A program made the translations under genes and the position numbers. A stretch of DNA of 36,375 nt from a virus. The stretch covers positions 1 to 36,375 of IMG/VR virus record IMGVR_UViG_3300035034_001116, one strand, 5' to 3'. Positions 30,701 through 36,375 of this stretch are shown piece after piece. The first letter of the stretch is position 1, and every line of letters starts with the position of its first letter. Below the pieces are notes generated by a model. It was not told the DNA's origin and made no database searches. It saw only the letters and a list, made by a program, of their open reading frames with translations.

Positions 30701-31253
30701 CAATGGCGTGCAGGTGGCCAGCGCAGACTTTAACGCTATCGGCTGGACCTACCATGTGCGCTCGCTGCTTGGGCGCGAATTGGCAACGGCCGGCGTGGAT
30801 GGTGATACCATTGAAGCAGAGGCTTTGCTGCACACATCGGATACAGCTTTCCGCGCCGCTATTGCCGGTAAGGTTCGGGCGGCAGCGCCTTGGTTCGCGT
30901 TTGACGGTGATGAAATCGACTTAATGCCAGCGGCGGCAAGAGTGCGCTTCAGTCGTGAGGAGTACTCCCTTATGCCTACTGACCAAGACGAGCCGGCAAC
31001 GGATTCCCCCGAGAGCCCCGAATCAGTTGATAAAAAGCCCTTGGATGTGGTGTATATCGGTGGTGATACCCGCGACTGGAAAGACCGAATCAAAGAATAC
31101 GGCGCCCGCTATGGTGACAGCAACCACCCTCCAAAGCGGGGCTATCGATGGATGCAGTCAGAATTGGCCTGGAGCGTTCAGTATCAGGCGTGGAAGAAAC
31201 TGATTGAGGATCACCCCAAAGCGGCTGATGCCCTGCAATTGAAGGAGCTGTGA
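24756..31253 (+). CDS. Giant N6-adenine methyltransferase / SNF2 helicase fusion (DarB-type)
   Basis: The 2165-residue protein joins two enzymes. The methyltransferase is about residues 150-380: target region YEYYTPKPIAEGIW, motif I ILDPCAGVGVFG from residue 189, motif IV SNVPFG at 255-260 (in place of the usual NPPF/Y), and DVIFLRKY near the end. The helicase is about 870-1560: Walker A GTGLGKT at 896-902, DEAH at 1057-1060, LLSATPITN near 1108-1116, and motif VI QRNGRGVRQG at 1514-1523. Long helical regions and a C-terminal module of about 70 residues (PLDVVYIGGDTRDW...) follow. The layout matches P1 DarB and related giant antirestriction proteins that travel in the virion and modify or shield incoming DNA. 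It is the largest gene here, follows the polyvalent gene after 9 bp and overlaps the next gene by one base. Confidence 0.85.
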   Translation: MNATFDDAVSSGAKSMLARLRLVGSLAKVRKEILELGAGAANIVQRLKLVKEALGLREQLGSMEAAKVVALPEPDNELQAIEDPVEPLQSPRRNTAGLYAFHEKRTKGQRQKANNAAVELLQSVNAGDKSRDDLSDADREVLAGYTGNGGSLIGADGKKGSAYEYYTPKPIAEGIWSALEEMGFTGGKILDPCAGVGVFGATAPLNSAVDAVELDETSGGINALVNDSDSYSTTVSPFEAVAASTPDEIYDAVVSNVPFGTVADRGGNQLADPKYQNDTLEAYFILRSLDKLKPGGLAAFVVPPRCVSGKGGSEAKLRQRASVKAEFLGAYRLPNSVFGAANADTITDVIFLRKYSRDAAEKISELQEQNPGLLSEANVIWQPFIEGKYFTGEGKRFVMGEFEPKDPAKFRDVDRVKNPASIPDIAKMLRKFPGSRIDWDALETAETLPIQYREGDTITQAGQTLELQNGEWRVIERAGDNADMARMLHKCRDAYSAFEAGVTLDQAREVQSYMSSQSRFSDIPAWLAATHSAFEKLDSSTSDSAWAPALVGLAVAQVLSEQGRGSGTNFFEAYADLTAAMKMQAAAARKVSGKLDGEPKRGIGELLAHYSKRTYSGVWRGDVQSDMQIDIGDQAGFDGLVYKEQGVFVSMDDARDVLGSEFDFHGSDDWCLSAAGDRVCRADDYYTGNYAEFLRNLDSEIQQAPNDDIKQKLTRQRLVAEDRLDKVDVSKISFNLFSPYVTLEEKAEFLRRYVHPGAVVNFNESTGEQEITFDIPGSKLSDQEKLIRRMGAYLKNGIITLGGSKLDMKDADALAEMRKMVNTANEQFNGWASSNRGIADRLDARSNDPEKLRFRQVEDESPLDIPGMNPELSLHGYQNAYVRQMGRDFSGINGFGTGLGKTFTALAAVQYVQSIGAKKKALFVVPNSVLSNWRKETEKAYASTEDCLFVGLRVDDKGGAKVSSSNYDEDLVRVMENRHSKIFMTMEAFERIRLRDDTINNYETYMRSVDSSFAEQESKKDDERAKGKAKGMLAILGDKSGSAPYLEDMGIDSLVVDEAHFFKNSSSTVDFKGGKYLSVSPASKRGIDAQAKSWLIRGDSARGDGVMLLSATPITNSPLEIYSMMSLAVGHSRVNDLCVGVTGADAFMNATCRIENEDDESLDGQVRSINVFKGLNNTDMLSGALRQVATIKSAEDVGGQLVVPDAPEVSAQVGLPDETVAKLQEYKEAYRFAADDLANRSDNRGDIDAFNSVSERTGESLELVGHPFNLINKMTMLIADPDLDRRVSRYSIEGSEEGQAQTLMEQWGSAKVTEDRSRPGPNATEDEAVSRKAIRNADKEVIGHSYKMPVKAWLEGDSILIDSIDPDTQDKFEKMAAKAGLSLDVSVPPKLAAMIENVQSEASNPIGIDAAGERIPFAKQLIFCDLLGMHGKIRRLLSSRAGIPASAIAIVTGKSNNKPDEILDVQDGFNAAGEDNKYRVIIANEKAEVGINLQKGTQAIHHLTIGWTPDSLTQRNGRGVRQGNKTERVTVYHYDADGTFDTAKRTLVNNKATWIDSLMSGDNDGSIDINGGLSREQMDALIDAIGDSDAVNRLQDTMAKRETASRARTNRERQEINLDTIETQNQFLSQNERPEDWLAGYFGQLMTVMGQIEKLRKRLGNPKVSETARVKAEILLSEQGAKLRGIESRIDAAATLSESVYDYRTKEHSVQDGKEPLSPQDIVKNFLSSAKRGENRPGDLADQVRRGRHGYGSMMIEITEDSEIIDEWQSEVDMAQSLKSKAVASYRQQSKVDGAMPEALADAFADGSGFSFGGVQLMPGCFVVSGDTWHLVASERQARHMPNGLDRSEMLYQIMPGEEIVYPGSARYDEFVRMAANLEDEAERAGRATQHFSEILPDIAQFRETEVMVAYSFGAYHLPSPYFPTPIRPDWAEKSDLMKTLFDRQAKIVARWEDSKFVVSSSVEVGASQDPLDELLMRYCKANGVQVASADFNAIGWTYHVRSLLGRELATAGVDGDTIEAEALLHTSDTAFRAAIAGKVRAAAPWFAFDGDEIDLMPAAARVRFSREEYSLMPTDQDEPATDSPESPESVDKKPLDVVYIGGDTRDWKDRIKEYGARYGDSNHPPKRGYRWMQSELAWSVQYQAWKKLIEDHPKAADALQLKEL

Positions 31254-31663
31254 TGTTTACCGAATGGTTGTTCGAAAAAGAGGGAATTCAGGACTTGGCG
31301 GCTGAAAAGGCCGCTAATCTAAAGGCCGACAAGGGGTTTTCGGACTTGCAAGGGTTTGCGTTAGGAGTGATCCGGCGTCGGCTTGAAAAAGACCCGCTGC
31401 GGTATCGCGACTATGGCCCCTATTGGTGGGCGCTGAAACAGGTACTGAATGATGCAAATCGGGACATGGGCGATCAGGACGACTCGCGGGTGCGCGCCAC
31501 CTATGCCGGTGACACGGCGCTTGAAACCCTGATAATGGCAGACGAGTTCCGAACTCTTGCGTTGTCGCGCTGGCCAGTGGGAAACAGTCAATTTCTGTTG
31601 TCAGCGGATGATGGCGAATACAGCTTGCACGATCAGGATATGGAGGCGCTAGTCACCGGGTAA
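31253..31663 (+). CDS. Hypothetical protein coupled to the DarB-type gene (136 residues)
   Basis: ATG 31253 overlaps the upstream TGA (TGATG) with GGAG at 31244-31247. A GTG at 31250 is a weaker alternative. The protein begins MFTEWLFEKEGIQDLAAEKAANLKADKGFSDLQG and has a distinctive RDYGPYWWALKQVLNDANRD segment around residues 52-71, then an acidic helical C terminus. No family recognised. Because it is translationally coupled to the methyltransferase-helicase, it may be a small partner or chaperone of the injected proteins. That is inference. Confidence 0.6.
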   Translation: MFTEWLFEKEGIQDLAAEKAANLKADKGFSDLQGFALGVIRRRLEKDPLRYRDYGPYWWALKQVLNDANRDMGDQDDSRVRATYAGDTALETLIMADEFRTLALSRWPVGNSQFLLSADDGEYSLHDQDMEALVTG

Positions 31664-31689
31664 TAACCGGAAATCCCCGCCCTTTAAAA

Positions 31690-31720
31690 CCATGGCGCTG
31701 CCGTACAGTGGGCGCCATGG
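31690..31720 (+). promoter_or_regulatory. Perfect 9-bp inverted repeat enclosing the portal start codon
   Basis: CCATGGCGC (31690-31698) and GCGCCATGG (31712-31720) are perfectly complementary with a 13-nt loop. The portal ATG (31717-31719) lies within the right arm and no Shine-Dalgarno sequence is visible before it. There is no T tract, so it is not a terminator. It could hold portal translation low or respond to a protein or RNA partner. Confidence 0.6.
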
Positions 31721-33261
31721 CTACCAAACCCCAAAAGCAGCGACGCGGAATCTTCTCATCTTTGTTCGGCAGCAACACGGCTGCTTATACAAAGGAGGCG
31801 GCGTCAGCGAGCGATATAAGCGTATCAGACACAACCCTCTACGGCGCCGGTATGACCACGGTCGCCAGCCTGATGTCGTCTGGAAACCGAAAGGCCCGTA
31901 CCCGTCAAACCATCTACGATCAGTGGTCAATGATGGAATCAAATCCCATCGTTTCTACCTCTGTGCAGCTGCTGGTAACCGCCGCGCTTGGCGGCCATGA
32001 GACCAATGGCAGCCTGGTCTTCATCGAAGAGCGCCCAGGCTTCGCCGATGATAAGAAAATGTCGGCTATGGTGCGCGAGATTCGTGATGACCTATCAGAT
32101 ATGTTCAACTCCGTCGCCTTCAACGTGGCGTATTTAGGCGCCGCTTTCGGTGATGCCTACGCGCGCGTGTACAGCGAAGAAAAAAAAGGCGTCGTTGATC
32201 TTTATATCGGTGAAATGGTGCGCCCGCCCCTGGTGCAGCCGTTTGAACGTGGATCGCGCACGGTTGGTTTTGCCGTATACACCGGTCCCCGAAATTTTCA
32301 GCGCCTGGACAAAACCCAGATGGTGCGCATGAGAATGCCGCGCACGCAGTGGATACCCCAGCACGGCGTACTTGAAAAGTCCTTAAAACTCGCACTGGAA
32401 GAAGATTCCATCGAAAACCTACCGTTGATGCCGGGCATGGTCGGTGGGTCGCTCCTGTACTCCGCCGAAGAGCCCTACAACAATCTGGCGTCCAGCCTGT
32501 TGGGTCTGGTGGGGCAGCGATGGATGGATTCTATCGATGAGCAGATGCTGACCGTTAATCTCAATGATATGAGCAAGGCACAGCAAAAGAAGTTCTTGGA
32601 ATCCATCGGCGGAATGTTGAAGCGCTCAAAAGACGTGGCAGAGAGTGCCGCCAAGGGTGGGCGCCCTGTCATGGAGCGTATCCGCCACGTTATACCGGTC
32701 TTCGGTGATAAGCAGCTCACTACCATTCAGGCGCCCAATGGCGGCCAAACCGGTCGCACTTCCAGTATCGGTATTGAGGACATCATGCTTCATGCACGCC
32801 TGTTGTCGGGCGCCTTGGGCGTTGACCTTTCGATGGTGGGCTTCGCGGATCAGATGGGCGGCGGCCTGGGTGAGGGTGGGTTTTTCCGAACCAGCGCACA
32901 AGTTGCTGAGCGCGCACGGGTAATCCGGGTGGCACTGTCAGAGTTCTTCAATCACGTGATTGACGTCCACACGCTAAAAAAATACGGCGTCGTTATCCCC
33001 GCAGCAGAGCGCCCATGGCAAATTAATTTCTTTGGCTCTATATCCGCGCTGGAATCTGAAAAGCAACGCACCCGTTCGGACAGCATGAGCGTTGGCCTAA
33101 TGTTGATACAGGCCATTCAGCAGCTTAAGGATATGGACGTCAGCGAAGAGATGGCCGTCGACTACCTGACCGACCTAATGCAGCTCGACGAAGATCAGGC
33201 CAGGCTCTACGCCAAAGCCGTGGTCGCAGCAAAGAAGGATGATGGCAATGGGTTTGTTTGA
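31717..33261 (+). CDS. Portal protein
   Basis: The 514-residue protein forms the ring at the capsid vertex through which DNA passes. Portal-like segments are RKARTRQTIYDQWSMMESNPIVSTSVQLLVTAALGG at the N terminus (the helix-rich wing of many myovirus portals), then a beta region with GVVDLYIGEMVRPPLVQPFERG. Further on are DKTQMVRMRMP, RHVIPVFGDKQLTTIQ, DIMLHARLLSGALGVDLSMVGFADQMGGGLGEGGFFRTSAQ and a final helical part with YLTDLMQLDEDQARLYAKA. This order resembles T4 gp20-type portals. ATG 31717 is preferred; GTG 31708 would add MGA. Both fall in or next to a strong hairpin. The gene is about 27 kb from the terminase genes, which is unusual because they are normally neighbours. Confidence 0.75.
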   Translation: MATKPQKQRRGIFSSLFGSNTAAYTKEAASASDISVSDTTLYGAGMTTVASLMSSGNRKARTRQTIYDQWSMMESNPIVSTSVQLLVTAALGGHETNGSLVFIEERPGFADDKKMSAMVREIRDDLSDMFNSVAFNVAYLGAAFGDAYARVYSEEKKGVVDLYIGEMVRPPLVQPFERGSRTVGFAVYTGPRNFQRLDKTQMVRMRMPRTQWIPQHGVLEKSLKLALEEDSIENLPLMPGMVGGSLLYSAEEPYNNLASSLLGLVGQRWMDSIDEQMLTVNLNDMSKAQQKKFLESIGGMLKRSKDVAESAAKGGRPVMERIRHVIPVFGDKQLTTIQAPNGGQTGRTSSIGIEDIMLHARLLSGALGVDLSMVGFADQMGGGLGEGGFFRTSAQVAERARVIRVALSEFFNHVIDVHTLKKYGVVIPAAERPWQINFFGSISALESEKQRTRSDSMSVGLMLIQAIQQLKDMDVSEEMAVDYLTDLMQLDEDQARLYAKAVVAAKKDDGNGFV

Positions 33262-34129
33262 TTCAATCTCGGCGAGCCTGGGAGGACGTGATGCGGTTGG
33301 CGCCGCGACTCGATCCGCACAAAAAGGAATTCAGGTAATTGGCGGAAGCGCGGAAGCTTATGGCGTTATCTCTGGCGCTATAGGCAATCGTGCGGCCCGC
33401 GAACTGGGCAGTGCTGCCGGAAACGCTGCCAGCCGCCTGCCGCCGGAGGTTCGCAACGCCATCAACACCACCAGTCAGGTCGCAGAAATTATTCAGCAGG
33501 AAGGGCTTGCGGGCCTGGCAGCTCAGGTTATAGACCCAAAAAGAGTGTCTGGCGCCTCAAGCAATAGGCCCAAAGGGGATTCATCGCTGTACCTGGATAC
33601 CGCTACGCCGCTTTACGGCGGCATATCACCCAAAGAAGCCAAATCAATTCAGCAAGAAGCCATACGCACCGGTCGCGCCAAGAAAAACCTGTTTCTGGTG
33701 CGTGTATCAAGCCCGCTGATGGGTGACTTCTCAGATGAGTTCAATCTGTTTTGCACTGACATTGAGCACGGCCCGGTCACTCTTACTGGTGATAAGTTGA
33801 AAGTGGGTGCGACGGTAATTGATAGCGCTACCGGCACGGAAGTTGACGAGATCCGCATGACCACCATGGATGATAAAAAAGGAACAATCCGCAAGTGGTT
33901 CAGTGCCCACTCAGACGCCGTCGCAAGTGCAGATGGGACCGTTGGCGTACCTGCCGATTACGCGATTACGATCACGGTCACTCATTCCTTTGTGGGCGAT
34001 CTCGGCGGGTTCAGGACCAAGGGGTTATTCCGCCCGGTCAGCTACGAGGTTTCCCTGTCGCGCCGCGAGGATGCACTCGAAGAAGTGCAGATGACCTTTA
34101 CCCAGCTTGATACGTTTATGAGGCCCTGA
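33248..34129 (+). CDS. Baseplate tail-tube junction protein (T4 gp54-like)
   Basis: ATG 33248 is preferred: AAGAAGG at 33232-33238 is 9 nt upstream, while ATGs at 33239 and 33242 are too close. The protein (293 residues) overlaps the portal gene by 14 nt. The N-terminal 110 residues are Ala/Gly/Ser-rich and helical. The C-terminal 170 residues have a tail-tube-type beta fold: NLFLVRVSSPLMGDFSDEFNLFCTDIEHGPVTLTGDKLKVGATVIDS, then KGTIRKWFSAHSDAVASADGTVGVPADYAITITVTHSFVG and YEVSLSRREDALEEVQMTFTQLD. Such proteins form the layer between baseplate and tube in T4 (gp48/gp54). It stands directly before the tape-measure candidate. Assignment is by overall pattern, not by a diagnostic motif. Confidence 0.45.
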   Translation: MGLFDSISASLGGRDAVGAATRSAQKGIQVIGGSAEAYGVISGAIGNRAARELGSAAGNAASRLPPEVRNAINTTSQVAEIIQQEGLAGLAAQVIDPKRVSGASSNRPKGDSSLYLDTATPLYGGISPKEAKSIQQEAIRTGRAKKNLFLVRVSSPLMGDFSDEFNLFCTDIEHGPVTLTGDKLKVGATVIDSATGTEVDEIRMTTMDDKKGTIRKWFSAHSDAVASADGTVGVPADYAITITVTHSFVGDLGGFRTKGLFRPVSYEVSLSRREDALEEVQMTFTQLDTFMRP

Positions 34130-34130
34130 T

Positions 34131-36375
34131 ATGGCAATGCAACACGATGAACAAGGCTTTTTGCTGGGACAAAAGGTTGAGCGAGATAATCTTCTAACGG
34201 CCCTTGGCGATATTGTTGACGAGCTAAAGGTTATTTCTCGCAAGCTAGACGGTGATGTCGGCGCGCCTGTAAAGGCTGGCCTGGAAAGTGCGAAAGCGAC
34301 AAGTGACGCGCTGCCCTACACGCCTCCGATAGACAAATCTACAGCCTCAAAAGACCCCTCAGGCAGTGACAATTCAGGCCGTTTCGTGGGCGCCAAAACG
34401 CCCGGCAGCCAAGCCGCAAATTCAGTTCAGGAAACTCCGTCTGACATCAAGGTTGTGGTTGAGCGTGATGAAGCGCCAGCGGGGCGCCCCGACGCACCCG
34501 AAAAACCGATTATTGCCACCCCGGTTATGGCGAATAAGGATTCGCAAAGCACACCGACGGTTGCGGTACCGCTACCAGGTAAGGGTGTCGGTAGGAACAG
34601 CCCAGAACAATCCCCCGGTGAGACAGCGGCGGGCAGCCAGGATTCCGGCACGGTTCGGGCTGAATCGCCAGAAATGAAGGTAACCATTGAGCATGAGGCA
34701 GCGCCCCGGCAGGGCCCGGGTGACACACCGATTGTCGCCACGCCGGAGGCCGGGAAAAGCTCGGGTAGAGATAGCTCAGGCCGTTTCGTGGGCGCCAAAA
34801 CGCCTGATGATGAGCAATCTAACGAAGATGAAGGCAGCGCGGAAGGCTCGTTAGGGACCGCCATTGGCGGGCTGAGCGACCGGCTCACCGGAGCCATTGG
34901 GTCGATGGCTGTCAATGAAGAGTCTGATCCTGCCGTTAAGGCATTTCGAGAGGTTGCGCAACCTCTAAGCCGGGGCTTCGGTAAGATTCTGGGCAGCAAG
35001 GGTGACTCTGGGCAAGACCGCTGGTATCGCCGTTTCTGGCGAAATATGCGCGGGACAGCCAAGCGTGAGAAAAAGCACGAAGCCAGAGTTCTCGAACAAC
35101 TGGAGGACATCGAGCAAGCGCAAGGCGGAGGAAAAAGCGGCAGTTTTCTAGGCTTGCTGTTCAGGCCAATATTGACCGCATTGGGTGGGATTCTTGCGGC
35201 ACTATTGCCTTTGGGCCTGCTCTCAAAAATTGCCGGAGCATTGGGCTTAAAAGGATTGGCCGCGAAAATTGCGCCTGGCGCCCGGACCCGAGGGCCAGCT
35301 ACGCGAGCGCCCGGAGCCGTAGCCGGGGCGCCAGGAGTAGGAGGAGCTACAGGCGCTAACGCTGGAAGAGCCGCTCGGGGCGGCGTGGGCTCTGCTGTTC
35401 GGCGTGGCGGCGGAAAACTTCTGAGCGGGATAGGCAAGTTAACCAAGCGGATACCGCTACTGGGCGCGCTTCTGAGCGCCGGAATAGCGGCTAAAGACGT
35501 GTACTCCTCCGAATCCAGCGACATGACGCGCAAGGACAAGGACAAAGCAACAGGGTCAGCGGTAGGCCGCGGCGTTGGAGGCATTGGCGGGGTGACTGCC
35601 GGCGCGGCTGCAGGCGCGGCCATGGGATCTGTTGTGCCCATCATTGGGACTGCAATCGGCGGCCTTGTGGGGGCAGCTGTTGGTGGCTGGCTTGGGGCGT
35701 CAGCGGGCGATGTTATCGGCGACAAGATGGGCGAGTGGGTTGGCGACCTGCGTGATTCTGACATCGGCGGTTCCATTATTAGTGCCTGGAACACGACAAC
35801 AGATTTCGCCTCACACTTATGGGGTCAGGCCAGTAGCTCGATTGAAGATAAGTGGAGCGCTGTTACCGGCAAAGTGTCAGAAACCTGGGCAAGCATTGCC
35901 GGCGTGTTTTCCGGCGCGTGGGATGGTATAGCGGGAGCGATTACCAGCAAATGGGACGCTGTAACAGATAGCATTTCTGCGGGCTGGGAGTCTGCTCTTG
36001 GCGGTATGAGCGAGGCCTGGGGCAAAGTAACCGGGCTGGCAGAACAATGGTGGAGCTCAGTCAAAGACACGGCCAATAAAGCCAACGACTGGGTGAAAGA
36101 GAAAACCGGCGTTGATATTGCTGAGACAGTGGCCACCGCAGGTCAGCTGGTCAGTGACACCTACACCGGCGCCAAAGACAAAGCCGGTGAAGTGATCACA
36201 GGAGCCAAGGGTAAGCTTGCAGACGCTGGTAGCTGGCTGGTTAACAGTTTAAAGAAAGCTGCGTCTACGGCTTACGAAGCGACCGGTGTCAAGGCTGGCG
36301 TTGACGCCGTTCGAAAAAGCTCAGATCACGCGGAGGGCAAGCAAGCACTCCGTCAAGCCATGGCCGACTCCGGTA
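34131..36375 (+). CDS. Putative tape measure protein (3' end outside the window)
   Basis: The frame runs from ATG 34131 (GAGG at 34120-34123) to the window end without a stop, giving at least 748 residues. Residues 1-230 are a disordered Pro/Ala/Glu-rich region with two copies of SGRFVGAKTP and two related blocks (KVVVERDEAPAG and KVTIEHEAAPRQ, each ending in I-A-T-P or V-A-T-P). Then come a basic helical part (RWYRRFWRNMRGTAKREKKHEARVLEQLE), a hydrophobic stretch (FLGLLFRPILTALGGILAALLPLGLL), Gly/Ala-rich membrane-like segments (AAGAAMGSVVPIIGTAIGGLVGAAVGG), and repeated helices with WSAVTGKVSETW, WDAVTDSISAGW and WGKVTGLAEQWW. This combination suits a tape measure protein, which sets tail length and may interact with the inner membrane. 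A long antisense frame over it is an artefact. Confidence 0.7.
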   Translation, partial: MAMQHDEQGFLLGQKVERDNLLTALGDIVDELKVISRKLDGDVGAPVKAGLESAKATSDALPYTPPIDKSTASKDPSGSDNSGRFVGAKTPGSQAANSVQETPSDIKVVVERDEAPAGRPDAPEKPIIATPVMANKDSQSTPTVAVPLPGKGVGRNSPEQSPGETAAGSQDSGTVRAESPEMKVTIEHEAAPRQGPGDTPIVATPEAGKSSGRDSSGRFVGAKTPDDEQSNEDEGSAEGSLGTAIGGLSDRLTGAIGSMAVNEESDPAVKAFREVAQPLSRGFGKILGSKGDSGQDRWYRRFWRNMRGTAKREKKHEARVLEQLEDIEQAQGGGKSGSFLGLLFRPILTALGGILAALLPLGLLSKIAGALGLKGLAAKIAPGARTRGPATRAPGAVAGAPGVGGATGANAGRAARGGVGSAVRRGGGKLLSGIGKLTKRIPLLGALLSAGIAAKDVYSSESSDMTRKDKDKATGSAVGRGVGGIGGVTAGAAAGAAMGSVVPIIGTAIGGLVGAAVGGWLGASAGDVIGDKMGEWVGDLRDSDIGGSIISAWNTTTDFASHLWGQASSSIEDKWSAVTGKVSETWASIAGVFSGAWDGIAGAITSKWDAVTDSISAGWESALGGMSEAWGKVTGLAEQWWSSVKDTANKANDWVKEKTGVDIAETVATAGQLVSDTYTGAKDKAGEVITGAKGKLADAGSWLVNSLKKAASTAYEATGVKAGVDAVRKSSDHAEGKQALRQAMADSG
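34374..34402 (+). repeat. 29-bp direct repeat, copy 1 (tape measure N terminus)
   Basis: The 29-bp segment that encodes the SGRFVGAKTP motif is identical to 34776-34804. The two copies are exactly 402 bp (134 codons) apart, and flanking segments are also partly alike at protein level, which suggests an old in-frame duplication. Confidence 0.9.
34776..34804 (+). repeat. 29-bp direct repeat, copy 2 (tape measure N terminus)
   Basis: Second identical copy of the segment at 34374-34402. It is preceded by a related block containing KVTIEHEAAP and VATPEAG, which resembles the block after copy 1. Homologous recombination between the two copies would delete 134 codons without a frameshift. Confidence 0.9.

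Noticed and set aside
31692-32000. Open frame from the ATG in the left arm of the portal hairpin
   Set aside because: It overlaps the portal gene in another frame, gives an Arg/Tyr-rich nonsense-like protein and has no ribosome-binding site.
34427-35794. 455-codon open frame on the minus strand
   Set aside because: It is antisense to the tape measure candidate. The Pro/Ala/Ser/Arg-rich, low-complexity translation is what a reversed Gly/Ala-rich gene yields, and it has no ribosome-binding site.

Overview
The window is a single-strand, tightly packed block of a contractile-tailed (myovirus-type) bacteriophage or prophage. All supportable genes are on the + strand. Genes overlap by 1-30 nt almost throughout, and GC content is moderately high. 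A Gram-negative, probably gammaproteobacterial host is suggested by the lambda-type NinB/DUF1364 genes, a T7-type amidase endolysin and a moron gene for a periplasmic LprI-like protein. Nothing in the sequence fixes the species. I see no integrase, tRNA, IS element or CRISPR array.

Layout: (1) 1-1628 is a chain of seven small early/middle genes, each joined to the next by a 4-nt ATGA or GTGA overlap. It includes NinB, a DUF1364 zinc protein and a DUF559/Vsr-like endonuclease. (2) 1700-4802 holds an XRE regulator and the small and large terminase subunits; the small subunit carries a 7-bp tandem repeat. (3) 4851-5971 is a self-contained moron with a near-consensus sigma70 promoter, palindromic operator candidate, ribbon-helix-helix protein, secreted LprI-like protein and terminator. 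(4) 5972-14614 holds prohead protease/scaffold, neck or unknown virion proteins (one with a SWIM zinc motif), major capsid protein, tail sheath and an acidic/basic protein with an EF-hand loop, closed by a strong terminator. (5) 14640-20474 holds tail and baseplate genes (tube, hub, gp5/gpV-like spike, PAAR tip), with an endolysin and a small DarA-related protein embedded. (6) 20559-31663 contains two giant genes: a 1395-residue polyvalent protein (DarA-like region, ddrB-type ParB-like domain, pyrophosphatase-like domain) and a 2165-residue N6-adenine methyltransferase/SNF2 helicase fusion of P1 DarB type. (7) 31690-36375 holds portal, a gp54-like baseplate/tube protein and the start of the tape measure.

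The most interesting part is the 12-kb group of anti-restriction/polyvalent genes. It lies between the PAAR spike tip and the portal, so these proteins are probably made late, packaged in the virion and injected to protect incoming DNA. A DarA-like relative sits apart from it inside the baseplate operon. Three gene starts (prohead protease, polyvalent protein, portal) have their ribosome-binding site or start codon inside an RNA hairpin. This may be a shared translational control device. Functions named here rest on motifs and remembered family patterns, not on database searches.
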